Shown here: positions 46,591 to 55,780 of the stretch, piece after piece | Layout of the letters: the number at the start of each line of letters is the position of its first letter | Numbering within the stretch: position 1 is the stretch's first letter | The notes under the pieces: model-generated | What the model was told of the DNA's origin: nothing | What the model saw: the letters and a program-made list of their open reading frames with translations, nothing else | Database searches by the model: none | Assembly (NCBI RefSeq): GCF_902498745.1 | Contig: NZ_LR701479.1 | Location: forward strand, 438,292-502,291 | DNA from: Erythrobacter sp. EC-HK427 | Lineage (GTDB): Bacteria; Pseudomonadota; Alphaproteobacteria; Sphingomonadales; Sphingomonadaceae | DNA length: 64,000 bases | Direction: 5' to 3' | Position numbers and translations under genes: made by a program

Positions 46591-47835
46591 CTAAACATCG
46601 TCCGCCGAGATCATTTCCGCCTTGTCGATTTCGCCCAGCACGCTGGCCACGGTAGTCGCTACGGCAGCATCGCCAGTGACATTGGTGGTGGTGCGCATCA
46701 TGTCCATGATCCGGTCCACGCCCGCCACAAACGCAATCGTCTCCAGCGGCACGCCGACCGCGCCGAACACCAGCGCCATCATAATGAGGCCCGCACCCGG
46801 AATGCCCGCCGCGCCGATGGCGCCCAGCGTCGCCAACACCGAGATGAGGAAATACTGCCCCCAGCTCAAATCCACGCCGAAGATGCTCGCCCCAAACAGC
46901 GTCGCCAAGCCCAGATACATCGCCGTGCCGTTCATATTGATCGTCGCGCCGAGCGAGATCACGAAGGCGGCGATGGAGTTGGGGATGCCGAGATTGCGCT
47001 CGGCACAGCGCAACGTCACCGGCAGCGTCGCGTTGGAGCTGGCGGTGGAATAGCTGACCGCCATCGCGTCCACGATGCCGCGGAAGAAATCCACCACCGG
47101 CAGCTTGGCGATGAATTTGATGATGGCGGAATACATCACCAGAATGATCAGCAAACAGCCGGTATAGTTGAGCACGACGAGCCAGCTCAGCGCCTTCAGC
47201 GCATCGACGCCCAGCGTGCCCGCCACCCACGCCATCAGCGCAAAGACGCCGAAGGGGGTCAGCTCCATCACGATCATCGTCACCTTCTGCATGATGACCG
47301 AGCCGCTATCGAAGATTTTCTTGACCGGTTCGCCCTCTTCCTTGGCCATCAGAATGCCGATGCCGATCAGCAGGCTGAACACGATCAGCGGCAACACCGC
47401 GACATCAGCCATCACCTGCACCGGGCTTTCGGGCACGATGGACAGGATCATGTCGACCGCAGTCGTCTCGTTGGGCTCAGGCGTGGCTACGTCTGGCGTG
47501 CCCAGCGCCTCGCGGCTCGGGAACAGGCCAAGATTGACCGCACCGGTGCCCAGCGCAAGGCCGAGCCATACAGCGATCTGTCCGGTGACGAGGAAGAGCA
47601 GCATCGCCCGCCCGCCGACCGCGCCCAGTTTCCGCAAATCGCCAATCGCAGCAACGCCCGCGACAAGGCTGAAGAAGATCAGCGGGACGACCAGCATCTT
47701 GATCGACTTGATGAAGAAATCGCCGATCCACTTGATGCTTTCGGCTTCCGGCCCCCAGAACAGCCCCAGCGCCACGCCAAGGATCAAGGCCCCGATCACA
47801 CGCTGCCACAGCGGAATTGCGAACCAGAATTTCAT
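46591..47835 (-). CDS. Dicarboxylate/amino acid:cation symporter (DAACS family)
   Basis: A 414-residue secondary transporter with eight helices and two re-entrant loops. The serine-rich hairpin is AVSYSTASSNATLPVT, the NMNGTAMYL motif is in helix 7, and the second hairpin is AAGIPGAGLIMMALV. These match GltP/DctA-type sodium or proton symporters. The substrate (glutamate, aspartate or C4 acids) cannot be read safely. It is separated from dapE by about 27 bases on the same strand. Confidence 0.92.
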   Translation of the reverse strand: MKFWFAIPLWQRVIGALILGVALGLFWGPEAESIKWIGDFFIKSIKMLVVPLIFFSLVAGVAAIGDLRKLGAVGGRAMLLFLVTGQIAVWLGLALGTGAVNLGLFPSREALGTPDVATPEPNETTAVDMILSIVPESPVQVMADVAVLPLIVFSLLIGIGILMAKEEGEPVKKIFDSGSVIMQKVTMIVMELTPFGVFALMAWVAGTLGVDALKALSWLVVLNYTGCLLIILVMYSAIIKFIAKLPVVDFFRGIVDAMAVSYSTASSNATLPVTLRCAERNLGIPNSIAAFVISLGATINMNGTAMYLGLATLFGASIFGVDLSWGQYFLISVLATLGAIGAAGIPGAGLIMMALVFGAVGVPLETIAFVAGVDRIMDMMRTTTNVTGDAAVATTVASVLGEIDKAEMISADDV

Positions 47836-47862
47836 CAGTCGAGACCCCTCATTATATGCTCG

Positions 47863-49002
47863 TCAGGTCGCCAAAGCGTCCTCGGCAATCCGCTTGTAAA
47901 TCCGGTGTAGCGCATGAAGATCGGCGATGGCTACCGCTTCGTCGGTCTTGTGCATCGTCGCGTTGACGAGGCCGAATTCGATCACCGGGCACAAATCCCT
48001 GAGGAACCGCGCATCCGATGTGCCGCCGGTGGTGGAGGCTTCGGGCTCCACGCCGGTTTCTGCCGAGATCGCCTTGGCAATAATGTCCGAAAAAGCGCCG
48101 GGCGGGGTCAAGAACGGCTCTCCGCTGATGACCGGTTTGGCCACCCCGCCATGCTTGGCGGCAATCGCGCTGACCATTTCGGACAGCGACGCGCCCGAAT
48201 GCTGGTCGTTAAAGCGGATCGACACCCGCGCCCGCGCCATGCCGGGGATCACATTATGCGCCTTGTTGGGCGCGTTGATTTCGGTGATTTCGAGATTGCT
48301 CGGCTGGAACCAATCGGTGCCCTCGTCGAGTACCAGCGCGTCCAGCTCGGCCAGGATTGCGACCAGTTTGGGCAGAGGGTTATCGGCCAGATGCGGATAG
48401 GCGACATGGCCCTGCGTCCCCGCTACCTCGACCCAGATATTCACCGAACCGCGCCGTCCGATCTTCATCATGTCGCCCAGCCGGTTGACCGAAGTCGGCT
48501 CCCCCACCAGGCACAGATCGGGGCAAATGCCCTCCCCCCGCATATAGTCGATCAGCGCCCGCGTGCCGTGCAATGCGGGGCCTTCCTCGTCACCGGTGAT
48601 GATAAAGCTGAGCGTGCCAGCCTCTGCCGGAATCTCCGCCGCTGCCGACACCATGCAGGCAATCGCGCCCTTCATATCGACCGCGCCGCGACCGTAGAGC
48701 AGTTCGCCGCGTTCCTCTGGCGCAAAGGCATCGCTGGCCCAGTCCGGCCCCGGCGGCACCACATCGAGATGCCCGGCAAAGGCGAAATGCTTCGAACCTT
48801 CCGGCCCGTGGCGGATGGCGAAGAGGTTTTCGACCGCTTCCTCCTCCGACCCTTCCGGCCCCTCGCCGCGGGTGAAGCGATGGACGGCAAAACCCAGCGG
48901 CACGAGCATCTCTTCGAGCATCGCAAACACCGTACCGCGCGCCGGGGTCACACTTGCGCACGCGATCAGGTGCTTGGCATTGGCGAGCGGATCGGAACTC
49001 AC
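47863..49002 (-). CDS. dapE: Succinyl-diaminopimelate desuccinylase
   Basis: A di-zinc M20-family enzyme of 379 residues in the lysine/DAP pathway. GHLDVVPPGPDW provides the first His, Asp and catalytic Asp. GRGAVDMKGAIACMV gives the bridging Asp, and ITGDEEGPALHGT the general-base Glu pair. The terminal zinc His is in NATMHKTDE. The GTG at 49002 overlaps the gst stop by four bases (GTGA). dapB of the same pathway lies 4 kb upstream on the other strand. Confidence 0.95.
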   Translation of the reverse strand: MSSDPLANAKHLIACASVTPARGTVFAMLEEMLVPLGFAVHRFTRGEGPEGSEEEAVENLFAIRHGPEGSKHFAFAGHLDVVPPGPDWASDAFAPEERGELLYGRGAVDMKGAIACMVSAAAEIPAEAGTLSFIITGDEEGPALHGTRALIDYMRGEGICPDLCLVGEPTSVNRLGDMMKIGRRGSVNIWVEVAGTQGHVAYPHLADNPLPKLVAILAELDALVLDEGTDWFQPSNLEITEINAPNKAHNVIPGMARARVSIRFNDQHSGASLSEMVSAIAAKHGGVAKPVISGEPFLTPPGAFSDIIAKAISAETGVEPEASTTGGTSDARFLRDLCPVIEFGLVNATMHKTDEAVAIADLHALHRIYKRIAEDALAT

Positions 49003-49676
49003 GCCTTCTTGCCCACTTCTTTGCCCACTTCGAATTGCGAGATCGTCCACTCCTCGGCCGAAGCAGCCTCCACCCATTGCTGCATCCAGTCATGTTCCCA
49101 CACCGCCTGCATATAGGCCTCGGCAAAGCCGGGCACGCCGATGCCATAGGACAGGAAACGGCTGACGATGGGGGCGTAGAAGATGTCCGCCGCGCTGAAA
49201 GTGCCGAAGAGGAACGGCCCGCCCTTGCCAAAGCGTGCCCGCGCCTCTGCCCACAGGCCGAGAATGCGCACGATATCGGCCTTCACCGCATCGTCCAGCT
49301 TCACATTGGCCCGGCCCCTGATGTTCATCGGGCAGGCACGGCGTAGGGGCAGGTAGGAGGAATGCATTTCAGCGACCATCGCCCGTGCCATGCCGCGCGC
49401 ATCGTCGGGCTTGGGCCAAAACCGGTCGCGCCCCACGCGATCGGCGCAATATTCGAGGATGGCGAGGCTGTCCCACACCACGGTTTCCCCGTCCCACAGC
49501 ACCGGCACCTTGCCTGCCGAGGGGTGGAAATCGCCCAGCTCCTGCTTTTTCGCCTGCCAGTCATCGCCATCGATATGGACCGTCAGTTCCTCGAAATGCA
49601 GGCCGCTCTGTTTCAAGGCGAGCCAGCCGCGCAGCGACCAGCTGGAGTAGTTCTTGTTACCGATAATGAGCTTCAT
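48999..49676 (-). CDS. Glutathione S-transferase family protein
   Basis: A 225-residue cytosolic protein. The N-terminal thioredoxin-like domain begins KLIIGNKNYSSWSLRGWLALKQ, and the active-site serine is probably in YSSWS. GKVPVLWDGETVVWDSLAILEY carries the cis-Pro and Glu-Ser glutathione contacts. The all-helical C-terminal domain ends with a basic tail. It forms a coupled pair with dapE; the reason for that pairing is not evident. Confidence 0.9.
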   Translation of the reverse strand: MKLIIGNKNYSSWSLRGWLALKQSGLHFEELTVHIDGDDWQAKKQELGDFHPSAGKVPVLWDGETVVWDSLAILEYCADRVGRDRFWPKPDDARGMARAMVAEMHSSYLPLRRACPMNIRGRANVKLDDAVKADIVRILGLWAEARARFGKGGPFLFGTFSAADIFYAPIVSRFLSYGIGVPGFAEAYMQAVWEHDWMQQWVEAASAEEWTISQFEVGKEVGKKA

Positions 49677-49884
49677 GATCTGCCGGAATTCCCCTGTCCG
49701 GCAAGGGTTAGGCGTTCAGCATGGCGCTGTCGAGACTGAACGTTGGGCGGTGCCCGCCCTGCGCAGCGAAAGTGAACCGGCAGGTAAGTAGAAATCAAAA
49801 TGTAAAAAATTTCGGGAATGTTAACCATCCTCTGCGAAAGCGGAGCCTCCTACGCCCGTATTGGGCGCTTTTGCGAGGTGATGG

Positions 49885-52203
49885 GTGGCCGAAAGCAACC
49901 CGACACAGACGGCCAAGGCCCGACGCTCCGAGCGGTTCACGCACGCCCTTTGGGCGGGCGCGGTGGCGCTCGTGCTGTCCTTTATCGCCTTGTTCGAGCC
50001 GCTGGATTCGGTCGTCTGGGCGACGCAAGACCGGATGGCCGCGCAAGACGCGTCGGGCGATATCGTATTGGTGTCGAGCGACACCAACCTTGCCGATCCC
50101 GATTTCCCCGAGCGCCGCAGCAATCTGGCCGCAGTCATCCGCCAGCTGGACGCGGCGGGCGTGGAAGCGGTGTATATCGACCAGGTGTTCGAACGTCCCT
50201 CCGACCCGGTGAGCGATGGCGAACTGAACGCGGCACTCCGCAACTTCTCGGGCGATGCCTTTTTGGTGTCGAAGGTGCGGACAAATGCAACGGGTGCATC
50301 GCAGATTGTCAGAACCGATCCGTCCATCGGTACAGGCGTCCAAGAAGTCGCAAGTCGCCATTACACTTGGTATGCCGGCTTTGTGTGGGACGCGACATAC
50401 TACGTCGAGCAAGACGGACTGCGCCTGCCCAATCTCGGGATGCATCTTGCTGGCGTAGAGGAGCGCGCAGGTGAGAGCTTCTTCATCAATTATGGCTTCA
50501 AGCGCGACAGCATTCCGGCATATGCGGCAAGAGACCTAATCCTCACGCCTGATCTCCTTTCGGCGGTGGACGGCAAGACCGTCGTCATAACCGGCGCAGG
50601 GGCCGATCAGGTTGAAGAGTACAGCATTCCGGGACTGACCAACGTTCGCGGTAGCCTCATCCACATTTATGCCGCCGAGACGCTGATGGCGGGTCGGCAT
50701 GATTCCATTCCGGTGCTGCTTACGCTGTTTGTCTTCATCGCGCTCCTCCTTGGCGCTGCTTGGCTGCAGTCGCGAAAATTGCGGCGGGTGCTCTATCTTG
50801 CGATGTGCCTCGGCCTCCCGATTATCTTTGTGGTCACGGCCTATGCCGGGGTGCGGGTGTGGCTCACCGATATTGCCGTGATGCTAGCACTCTTCGGCGC
50901 GCTGCGCGGGCGCGCATCGTGGAAAAGCTCGTTCGCGCTGATCGATGCCGAAACCAATCTGCCCACCTTTGCCGCGCTCGAAACCGAGCGGCAGATCGCC
51001 GAAACTTTGCCGGGTCTGATTGTGGCAAAAATCCACCGCTTCGAACAGGTGAAGCGTACCCTGCCGAAAGAATTGCACGGCGAATATATCCTGCGCATCA
51101 TTGCCCGCCTGAAAGCCGCGACACAGGACGCGACCATCTATCGCGGCGAAGGCAATATGATTGCCTGGGCGATGGACGAGAAAGACCCCGGCCTGCTGCA
51201 AGAGCATCTGGAGGGCCTGCGCGCGCTGTTCGCTTCGCCGCTGATCGTGGGCGAAGCCCAAGTCGATGTGGGCATCACTTTCGGCGTCGATATCACCCCC
51301 AGCCCCAATGTCGCGCGGCGACTGGCGGCAGCGGTTGCGGCGGCAGAGCACACAAACGAAACCTATGATCCCATCGCCATCGCCGACAGCACCTCGGAAG
51401 AAGATCTGATCTGGAATATCTCGTTGCAAGCGCGCATCGACGCCGCGCTGTCGAGCGGGGAAATCTATCTGGCCTACCAGCCCAAGATCATGGTGCAGAC
51501 GGGCGAGATCATCGGGGTCGAGGCGCTGGTGCGCTGGAAAGACCCGGTGAAGGGGCACATTCCGCCCGACAATTTCATCCGCCAGTGCGAGACCGCCGGG
51601 CGCATGAGCCATCTCACGCGCTTTGTGCTCGAAGAAGCCTGCAAGGCGGGCAACGCCTTTGCCGCGCGCGGGCTCAATATCCAGATGGCGGTCAATATTT
51701 CCGCCACTCTGGTGCACGAACGCGCGATTGTGCAGATGGTATCGGATGTGTTGACCAAAACCGGGTTCGAGCCACGCAGCCTGACGCTCGAGATCACCGA
51801 GACCTATCGCATCTCGAATATCGACCGCGCAGCCGAAGTACTGGACGGGCTTCATCGCCTTGGCGCGAAGATCTCGATGGACGATTTCGGCGTGGGCGCG
51901 GCGAGCTATGAAGCGCTACTGCGCCTGCCCTTTGATGAACTCAAGATCGACCGGATGTTCGTTGCCCGCATGGCCACCGAACCCAAAGCGCAGGGGATTG
52001 TCCAGAACATCCTGCGACTCGGCAAGGATTTGCGAATCATCGTGGTTGCCGAAGGGGTTGAAGACGCAGGAACACTGCGCTTGCTGCGCGATTCGGGCTG
52101 CCTGGTGGCGCAAGGATACGGCATTTCGCGTCCGGTCGAGTTTGATCGAATTCTTGAATTTCAGTCGGATAGCGCAGCGCGCCAGCGCCAGAACATGGTT
52201 TAG
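49885..52203 (+). CDS. CHASE2-EAL cyclic-di-GMP phosphodiesterase-like protein
   Basis: A 772-residue membrane sensor. A signal-anchor helix (LWAGAVALVLSFIALF) precedes a periplasmic CHASE2 domain up to about residue 260. Three membrane helices then come at about 270-345. A region where a GGDEF domain would sit (about 350-510) has no GGDEF motif. The C-terminal EAL domain starts near residue 525 and contains EALVRW, the metal residues in LEITET, DDFGVG and DELKIDRMFV. This suggests c-di-GMP hydrolysis. The start is GTG at 49885 with GAGG upstream. Confidence 0.9.
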   Translation: MAESNPTQTAKARRSERFTHALWAGAVALVLSFIALFEPLDSVVWATQDRMAAQDASGDIVLVSSDTNLADPDFPERRSNLAAVIRQLDAAGVEAVYIDQVFERPSDPVSDGELNAALRNFSGDAFLVSKVRTNATGASQIVRTDPSIGTGVQEVASRHYTWYAGFVWDATYYVEQDGLRLPNLGMHLAGVEERAGESFFINYGFKRDSIPAYAARDLILTPDLLSAVDGKTVVITGAGADQVEEYSIPGLTNVRGSLIHIYAAETLMAGRHDSIPVLLTLFVFIALLLGAAWLQSRKLRRVLYLAMCLGLPIIFVVTAYAGVRVWLTDIAVMLALFGALRGRASWKSSFALIDAETNLPTFAALETERQIAETLPGLIVAKIHRFEQVKRTLPKELHGEYILRIIARLKAATQDATIYRGEGNMIAWAMDEKDPGLLQEHLEGLRALFASPLIVGEAQVDVGITFGVDITPSPNVARRLAAAVAAAEHTNETYDPIAIADSTSEEDLIWNISLQARIDAALSSGEIYLAYQPKIMVQTGEIIGVEALVRWKDPVKGHIPPDNFIRQCETAGRMSHLTRFVLEEACKAGNAFAARGLNIQMAVNISATLVHERAIVQMVSDVLTKTGFEPRSLTLEITETYRISNIDRAAEVLDGLHRLGAKISMDDFGVGAASYEALLRLPFDELKIDRMFVARMATEPKAQGIVQNILRLGKDLRIIVVAEGVEDAGTLRLLRDSGCLVAQGYGISRPVEFDRILEFQSDSAARQRQNMV

Positions 52204-52262
52204 CGTTTACAAACGAGCCTGGTTAATGCATTGATAACCCTGTCAACAACAGGAGAGTCGCA

Positions 52263-52310
52263 ATGCGTGGATTCTGGGCATGGCTCCTCGGTGGTCGCGA
52301 AAGCGGCTGA
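52263..52310 (+). CDS. Possible 15-residue peptide with its own ribosome binding site
   Basis: MRGFWAWLLGGRESG and a TGA. AGGAG (52251-52255) lies seven bases before the ATG, and a strong terminator begins 19 bases after the stop. The peptide is amphipathic and Trp-rich. It sits alone in the gap between two convergent genes. It could be a leader, a small membrane peptide or a chance frame. Confidence 0.35.
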   Translation: MRGFWAWLLGGRESG

Positions 52311-52328
52311 GTGAGCTGACAATCAAGG

Positions 52329-52357
52329 AAAAGGGCGTTGTGGGCGCCCTTTTTTTT
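52329..52357 (+). terminator. Rho-independent terminator
   Basis: AAAAGGGCG pairs with CGCCCTTTT around TTGTGGG, followed by a further T-run. It can serve the EAL gene and the small ORF. Confidence 0.9.
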
Positions 52358-52374
52358 GCCTGAAATTCTTGGGC

Positions 52375-53016
52375 TTATTGCCGCACGTCGAACATGATCG
52401 CGGCGCGCAGTTCGTCCAACCCCATGCCCTTTTCCGCGCTGGTCACATGGATGTGCGGGAAGGCGGCGATATGTTTGCGCGCTTCGGCCTGCGTTTCCGC
52501 AGTGACCTTTTCCAGCGCGCTCGCCTTGATCTTGTCCGCCTTGGTCAACACCACGCGGTAGCCGACGGCGGCCTCGTCCAGCATCGTCATCATCTCGCGG
52601 TCGGACGGTTTCAGCCCGTGGCGTGAATCGACGAGTAGCATGGTGCGCCGCAAGGGAACGCGCCCGCGCAGGAATGTGCGCACAAGCTGCTTCCACTTTT
52701 CGACGACCTTTACCGGCGCCTTGGCAAAGCCATAGCCGGGCATATCGACAAAGCGGAACTGCGTCGGATCACCGACTTCGAAGAAGTTGAGCTCCTGCGT
52801 GCGCCCCGGCGTAACCGAAGCGCGGGCGATACTCTTGCGCCCGGTCAGCGCGTTGATGAGCGAGCTTTTGCCGACATTGGATCGCCCGCAAAAGGCGATC
52901 TCCGGAAAATCGGGCTCGGGCAGGAATTTCAGCTGCGGCGCGGAAAGCAGGAAGTCCACCCGCCCCGAAAAGAGCTTGCGCGCTTCCTCTGCCAGCGCTT
53001 GTTCGTCTTCGGTCAC
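52375..53016 (-). CDS. engB: Ribosome biogenesis GTPase YihA/EngB
   Basis: A GTPase of 213 residues required for 50S assembly and division. G1 is FCGRSNVGKSSLINALTG, G3 is FVDMPGYGFAKAP, G4 is LTKADKI and G5 is VTSAEKG. The GTG at 53016 overlaps the yidC stop by four bases. The rpmH-rnpA-yidD-yidC-engB order is conserved in the class. Confidence 0.96.
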   Translation of the reverse strand: MTEDEQALAEEARKLFSGRVDFLLSAPQLKFLPEPDFPEIAFCGRSNVGKSSLINALTGRKSIARASVTPGRTQELNFFEVGDPTQFRFVDMPGYGFAKAPVKVVEKWKQLVRTFLRGRVPLRRTMLLVDSRHGLKPSDREMMTMLDEAAVGYRVVLTKADKIKASALEKVTAETQAEARKHIAAFPHIHVTSAEKGMGLDELRAAIMFDVRQ

Positions 53017-54776
53017 GCCTTTTCCGCCTGCTCGCGCGCGGCGGCGCGTTCCTTCTCTTCCTTCTCTTTGAGCATCGCTGCCTTCAGCTGCGGATTGCGG
53101 GCGTAGAGATATTTCTGCTGCGCCAGCGTCAGCACGTTGTTGCTGATCCAGTAGAGCAGCAGGCCTGCAGCAAACGGCGCCATCACGAACATCAGCACCC
53201 ACGGCATGATCATGAAAATCTGCTGCTGCATCGGATCCATCGCCGCCGGATTGAGCTTGAACTGCAACCACATGGTCACGCCAAGCAGCACCGCCAGCAC
53301 GCCGATGGCGAGGAAGCTGGGCGGAGTGAAATCCAGCAGGCCGAAGAGGTTGAGAATGGTCGCAGGGTCCTGCGACGACAAATCCTTGATGTAGGTGAAC
53401 GGCTGGTGCCGCATCTCGATGGCGAGCAGCAGCACCTTGTACAGCGCGAAGAAAATCGGGATCTGGATGAAAATCGGCAGGCAGCCCGCCAGCGGATTGA
53501 CCTTTTCTTCCTTGTAGAGCTTGGCCATCTGCTGTTGCAGCTCGGCCTTGTCGTCCTTGTAGCGTTCCTGCAGCGCCTTCATCTTGGGCTGCACCGCGCG
53601 CATTTGCGCCATGCTGGTGAACTGCTTCTGCGCCACCGGGAACAGCAGCAGGCGGATGATAACGGTGAGCCCGATAATCGCCACGCCGAAATTGCCGAAC
53701 ACGCCGAACAGGAAGATCAGCACCTGCCACAGCGGCCAAGCGATCCAGCGGAACCAGCCCCAGTCGATCGCCAGGCCGAACCTCTCTACGCCTTCGGCTT
53801 CATACTGGTCGAGCACCGCGCTTTCCTTGGCCCCTGCAAACAAGCGGGTGTTGCGCGACACGGTTTCGCCGGGGGCCAGCGTGACGGGATCGTAGATCAG
53901 GTCTGCGCGGTAGGTTTCCGCGCCCGAAGAGCGGAACGTGCCCGATGCGGCCTGCCCATTTTCGGCGATCAGTGTGGACATCCAGTAGATATCGGTAAAG
54001 CCCAGCCAGTCGACCGCGCCCATCTCTGCCGCGCCTTCTTCGCCGACTTCGGAATATTCCCAGTCGAAATTCACGCCTTCTTCCGTCTTGGAGATCGGGC
54101 CGGCATGGACGTTGAACGTGCTCGGATCAGCATTGGCACTGGTGCGGTTGATAAAGGCGTAGGGGCTCAGCGCTACCGAGCCTTCCCCGCCATTGCGCAC
54201 CGATTGCGTGACGGTGATCATGTAATGCTCGTCAATTGCGAAGCGTAGCTGGAACAGCTGGCCCTGGCCGTTTGCCCAGCGCAGCGTGACCGGCGTTTCC
54301 TGCGTCAGCTGCTCGCCGTCGACCAGTTCCCACACCGTATCGGCATCGGGCAGCGCCACGCCTTCGCCGATCCAGCCGAATTGCGCGAAATGCTGCTCGG
54401 GCGTGCCAGCGGGCGAGAGCATCCGGATATTGTCGCTGTCGGCCGCCACCGTCCGGCGATGGGTTTTCAGGTCGATGTCATCCACCCGCGCGCCGACCGG
54501 ATTGATCGAACCATGGACTTCGGGCGCATCGATCACGATCCGCTCTGCACTGGCGAGCGCGGTGGCCAAATCGGCGGGCGCGCTCTCGCCGCCCTCGGCA
54601 ATCGCCGCCCCCGCATCGCCCGACGGCGCAGTCTCACCCGCCGCCACTTCGCTGGTCGCGGCAGATGTCGGCGGCGCTTCAGGCTCGGGATAATAGGTCC
54701 GCATGGCCAGATCCCACCCGAACAGGAGAGCCGCGCTCAGCAGCACCGCGATGATAAGATTACGCTGATTGTCCAA
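53013..54776 (-). CDS. yidC: Membrane protein insertase YidC
   Basis: Inserts and folds inner-membrane proteins, alone or with SecYEG. The 587-residue protein has an N-terminal anchor (NLIIAVLLSAALLFGWDLAM), a large periplasmic domain with an acidic, Ala/Pro-rich start, and the insertase core from about residue 345. The core includes GLTVIIRLLLFPVAQKQF, the coiled-coil loop LQERYKDDKAELQQQMAKLYKEEKVNPLAGCLPIFIQIPIFFALYKVL, and a helical end. The start codon is TTG (MDNQRNL). Its stop overlaps engB. Confidence 0.96.
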   Translation of the reverse strand: MDNQRNLIIAVLLSAALLFGWDLAMRTYYPEPEAPPTSAATSEVAAGETAPSGDAGAAIAEGGESAPADLATALASAERIVIDAPEVHGSINPVGARVDDIDLKTHRRTVAADSDNIRMLSPAGTPEQHFAQFGWIGEGVALPDADTVWELVDGEQLTQETPVTLRWANGQGQLFQLRFAIDEHYMITVTQSVRNGGEGSVALSPYAFINRTSANADPSTFNVHAGPISKTEEGVNFDWEYSEVGEEGAAEMGAVDWLGFTDIYWMSTLIAENGQAASGTFRSSGAETYRADLIYDPVTLAPGETVSRNTRLFAGAKESAVLDQYEAEGVERFGLAIDWGWFRWIAWPLWQVLIFLFGVFGNFGVAIIGLTVIIRLLLFPVAQKQFTSMAQMRAVQPKMKALQERYKDDKAELQQQMAKLYKEEKVNPLAGCLPIFIQIPIFFALYKVLLLAIEMRHQPFTYIKDLSSQDPATILNLFGLLDFTPPSFLAIGVLAVLLGVTMWLQFKLNPAAMDPMQQQIFMIMPWVLMFVMAPFAAGLLLYWISNNVLTLAQQKYLYARNPQLKAAMLKEKEEKERAAAREQAEKA

Positions 54777-54811
54777 GATGTGATCCGTCGAATTGTCTGT
54801 CTGTGAAGGCG

Positions 54812-55021
54812 CTATGGCACCGGGTCATGCCCGTGCCCGCCCCAAGGGTTGCAGCGCAATAACCGCTTAAGGGCAAGCCATCCACCCCTGATTGCACCAT
54901 GGCGTTCAAGCGCGGTGATGGCGTAGGCGCTGCACGAGGGCTGATAGCGGCACGTGGGCGGCAAAATGCGGCTGGGGCCAAGCTGCCAACCCCGCGCGAG
55001 GAGGATCAGCAGACGCTTCAC
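54812..55021 (-). CDS. yidD: Membrane protein insertion efficiency factor YidD
   Basis: A 69-residue protein with the family core RGWQLGPSRILPPTCRYQPSCSAYAITALERHG and the RLLRCNPWGGHGHDPVP end, including the conserved cysteines. It assists YidC-dependent insertion. The GTG start overlaps the rnpA stop by four bases. Confidence 0.94.
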   Translation of the reverse strand: MKRLLILLARGWQLGPSRILPPTCRYQPSCSAYAITALERHGAIRGGWLALKRLLRCNPWGGHGHDPVP

Positions 55022-55410
55022 CCGCGCCCCCGGCCATGCGTCTTGCGGTTGCCTTTGCGCGGACGGCGGGCAGGGTCGCCCTTGCCTTTCGCCGCGCGTT
55101 CGAGCGCAATGGCGAGTTCTTCCGCTAGTTGCGCAAAGCCCCGCTCGATCCCGCCTTCGCGCCCGATCAGCACATGATCGTGATCGGGCAGGCCGCCTTC
55201 CGGCAAAGCTGCACGCAGCAATTCGCGGAAGCGCCGCTTCATCCGGTTGCGCACGACCGCATTGCCGATCTTCTTGGTAACGGTGATGCCATAGCGCACC
55301 CCCACCCCACCATTGGGCCGCGCCAGCAGCACAAAGCCGGGCCGCGCAATACGCAAACCCCGATTCGCCGCTAGAAAATCCGCGCGTTTGGTGAGGACGG
55401 AAATCGTCAT
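55018..55410 (-). CDS. rnpA: Ribonuclease P protein component
   Basis: The protein subunit of RNase P, which matures tRNA 5' ends. The 130-residue protein shows LTKRADFLAANRG, RYGITVTKKIGNAVVRNRMKRRFRELLR (the RNR signature) and a basic Lys/Arg-rich tail (KGKGDPARRPRKGNRKTHGRGRG). It lies between rpmH and yidD as usual. Confidence 0.95.
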   Translation of the reverse strand: MTISVLTKRADFLAANRGLRIARPGFVLLARPNGGVGVRYGITVTKKIGNAVVRNRMKRRFRELLRAALPEGGLPDHDHVLIGREGGIERGFAQLAEELAIALERAAKGKGDPARRPRKGNRKTHGRGRG

Positions 55411-55494
55411 GCGGTGTTATATAGGGGTAACACGCCCAACAGAAAAGTCAGGACGAAAGCAAGCTGACCCCGAGAGGGGTCCGCAAGGGCGACT

Positions 55495-55549
55495 GCCCGC
55501 CCGCAGGTGCCGCGAAGTCCGCAGGACGGAGCGAATAGCACCGAGGATG
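55495..55549 (-). repeat. Family D repeat, copy 3
   Basis: On the minus strand it reads CCTCGGTGCTATTCGCTCC and then GCGGCACCTGCGGGCGGGC. It lies between rpmH and rnpA. Confidence 0.75.
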
Positions 55550-55576
55550 ATCGCCCGGATGGGCGATCACAAAGAA

Positions 55577-55711
55577 TCAGGCGCTCAGCTTGTTGCGTCC
55601 GCGACGACGGCGGGCGCGGAGCACCTTGCGGCCACCTACGGTAGCCTTGCGGGCGAAAAAGCCGTGGCGGCGAGCACGCACGAGATTGCTCGGCTGAAAA
55701 GTGCGCTTCAT
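55577..55711 (-). CDS. rpmH: 50S ribosomal protein bL34
   Basis: A 44-residue protein with the canonical L34 sequence: [25 protein letters not shown], then [17 protein letters not shown]. The start at 55711 matches the family, although the frame is open upstream. It is the first gene of the rnpA-yidD-yidC-engB run. Confidence 0.97.
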   Translation of the reverse strand: MKRTFQPSNLVRARRHGFFARKATVGGRKVLRARRRRGRNKLSA

Positions 55712-55733
55712 GGTTCTAACCTTCGAATCAGAA

Positions 55734-55761
55734 TAAAAAGGGCCGCCAAACAGGGGCGGCC
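55734..55761 (-). terminator. Terminator of the gene at 55781
   Basis: On the minus strand GGCCGCC and GGCGGCC form a stem with an eight-base loop CCTGTTT-type, followed by CTTTTTA. Confidence 0.8.
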
Positions 55762-55780
55762 TCATGTCTATGGGGCGCGC

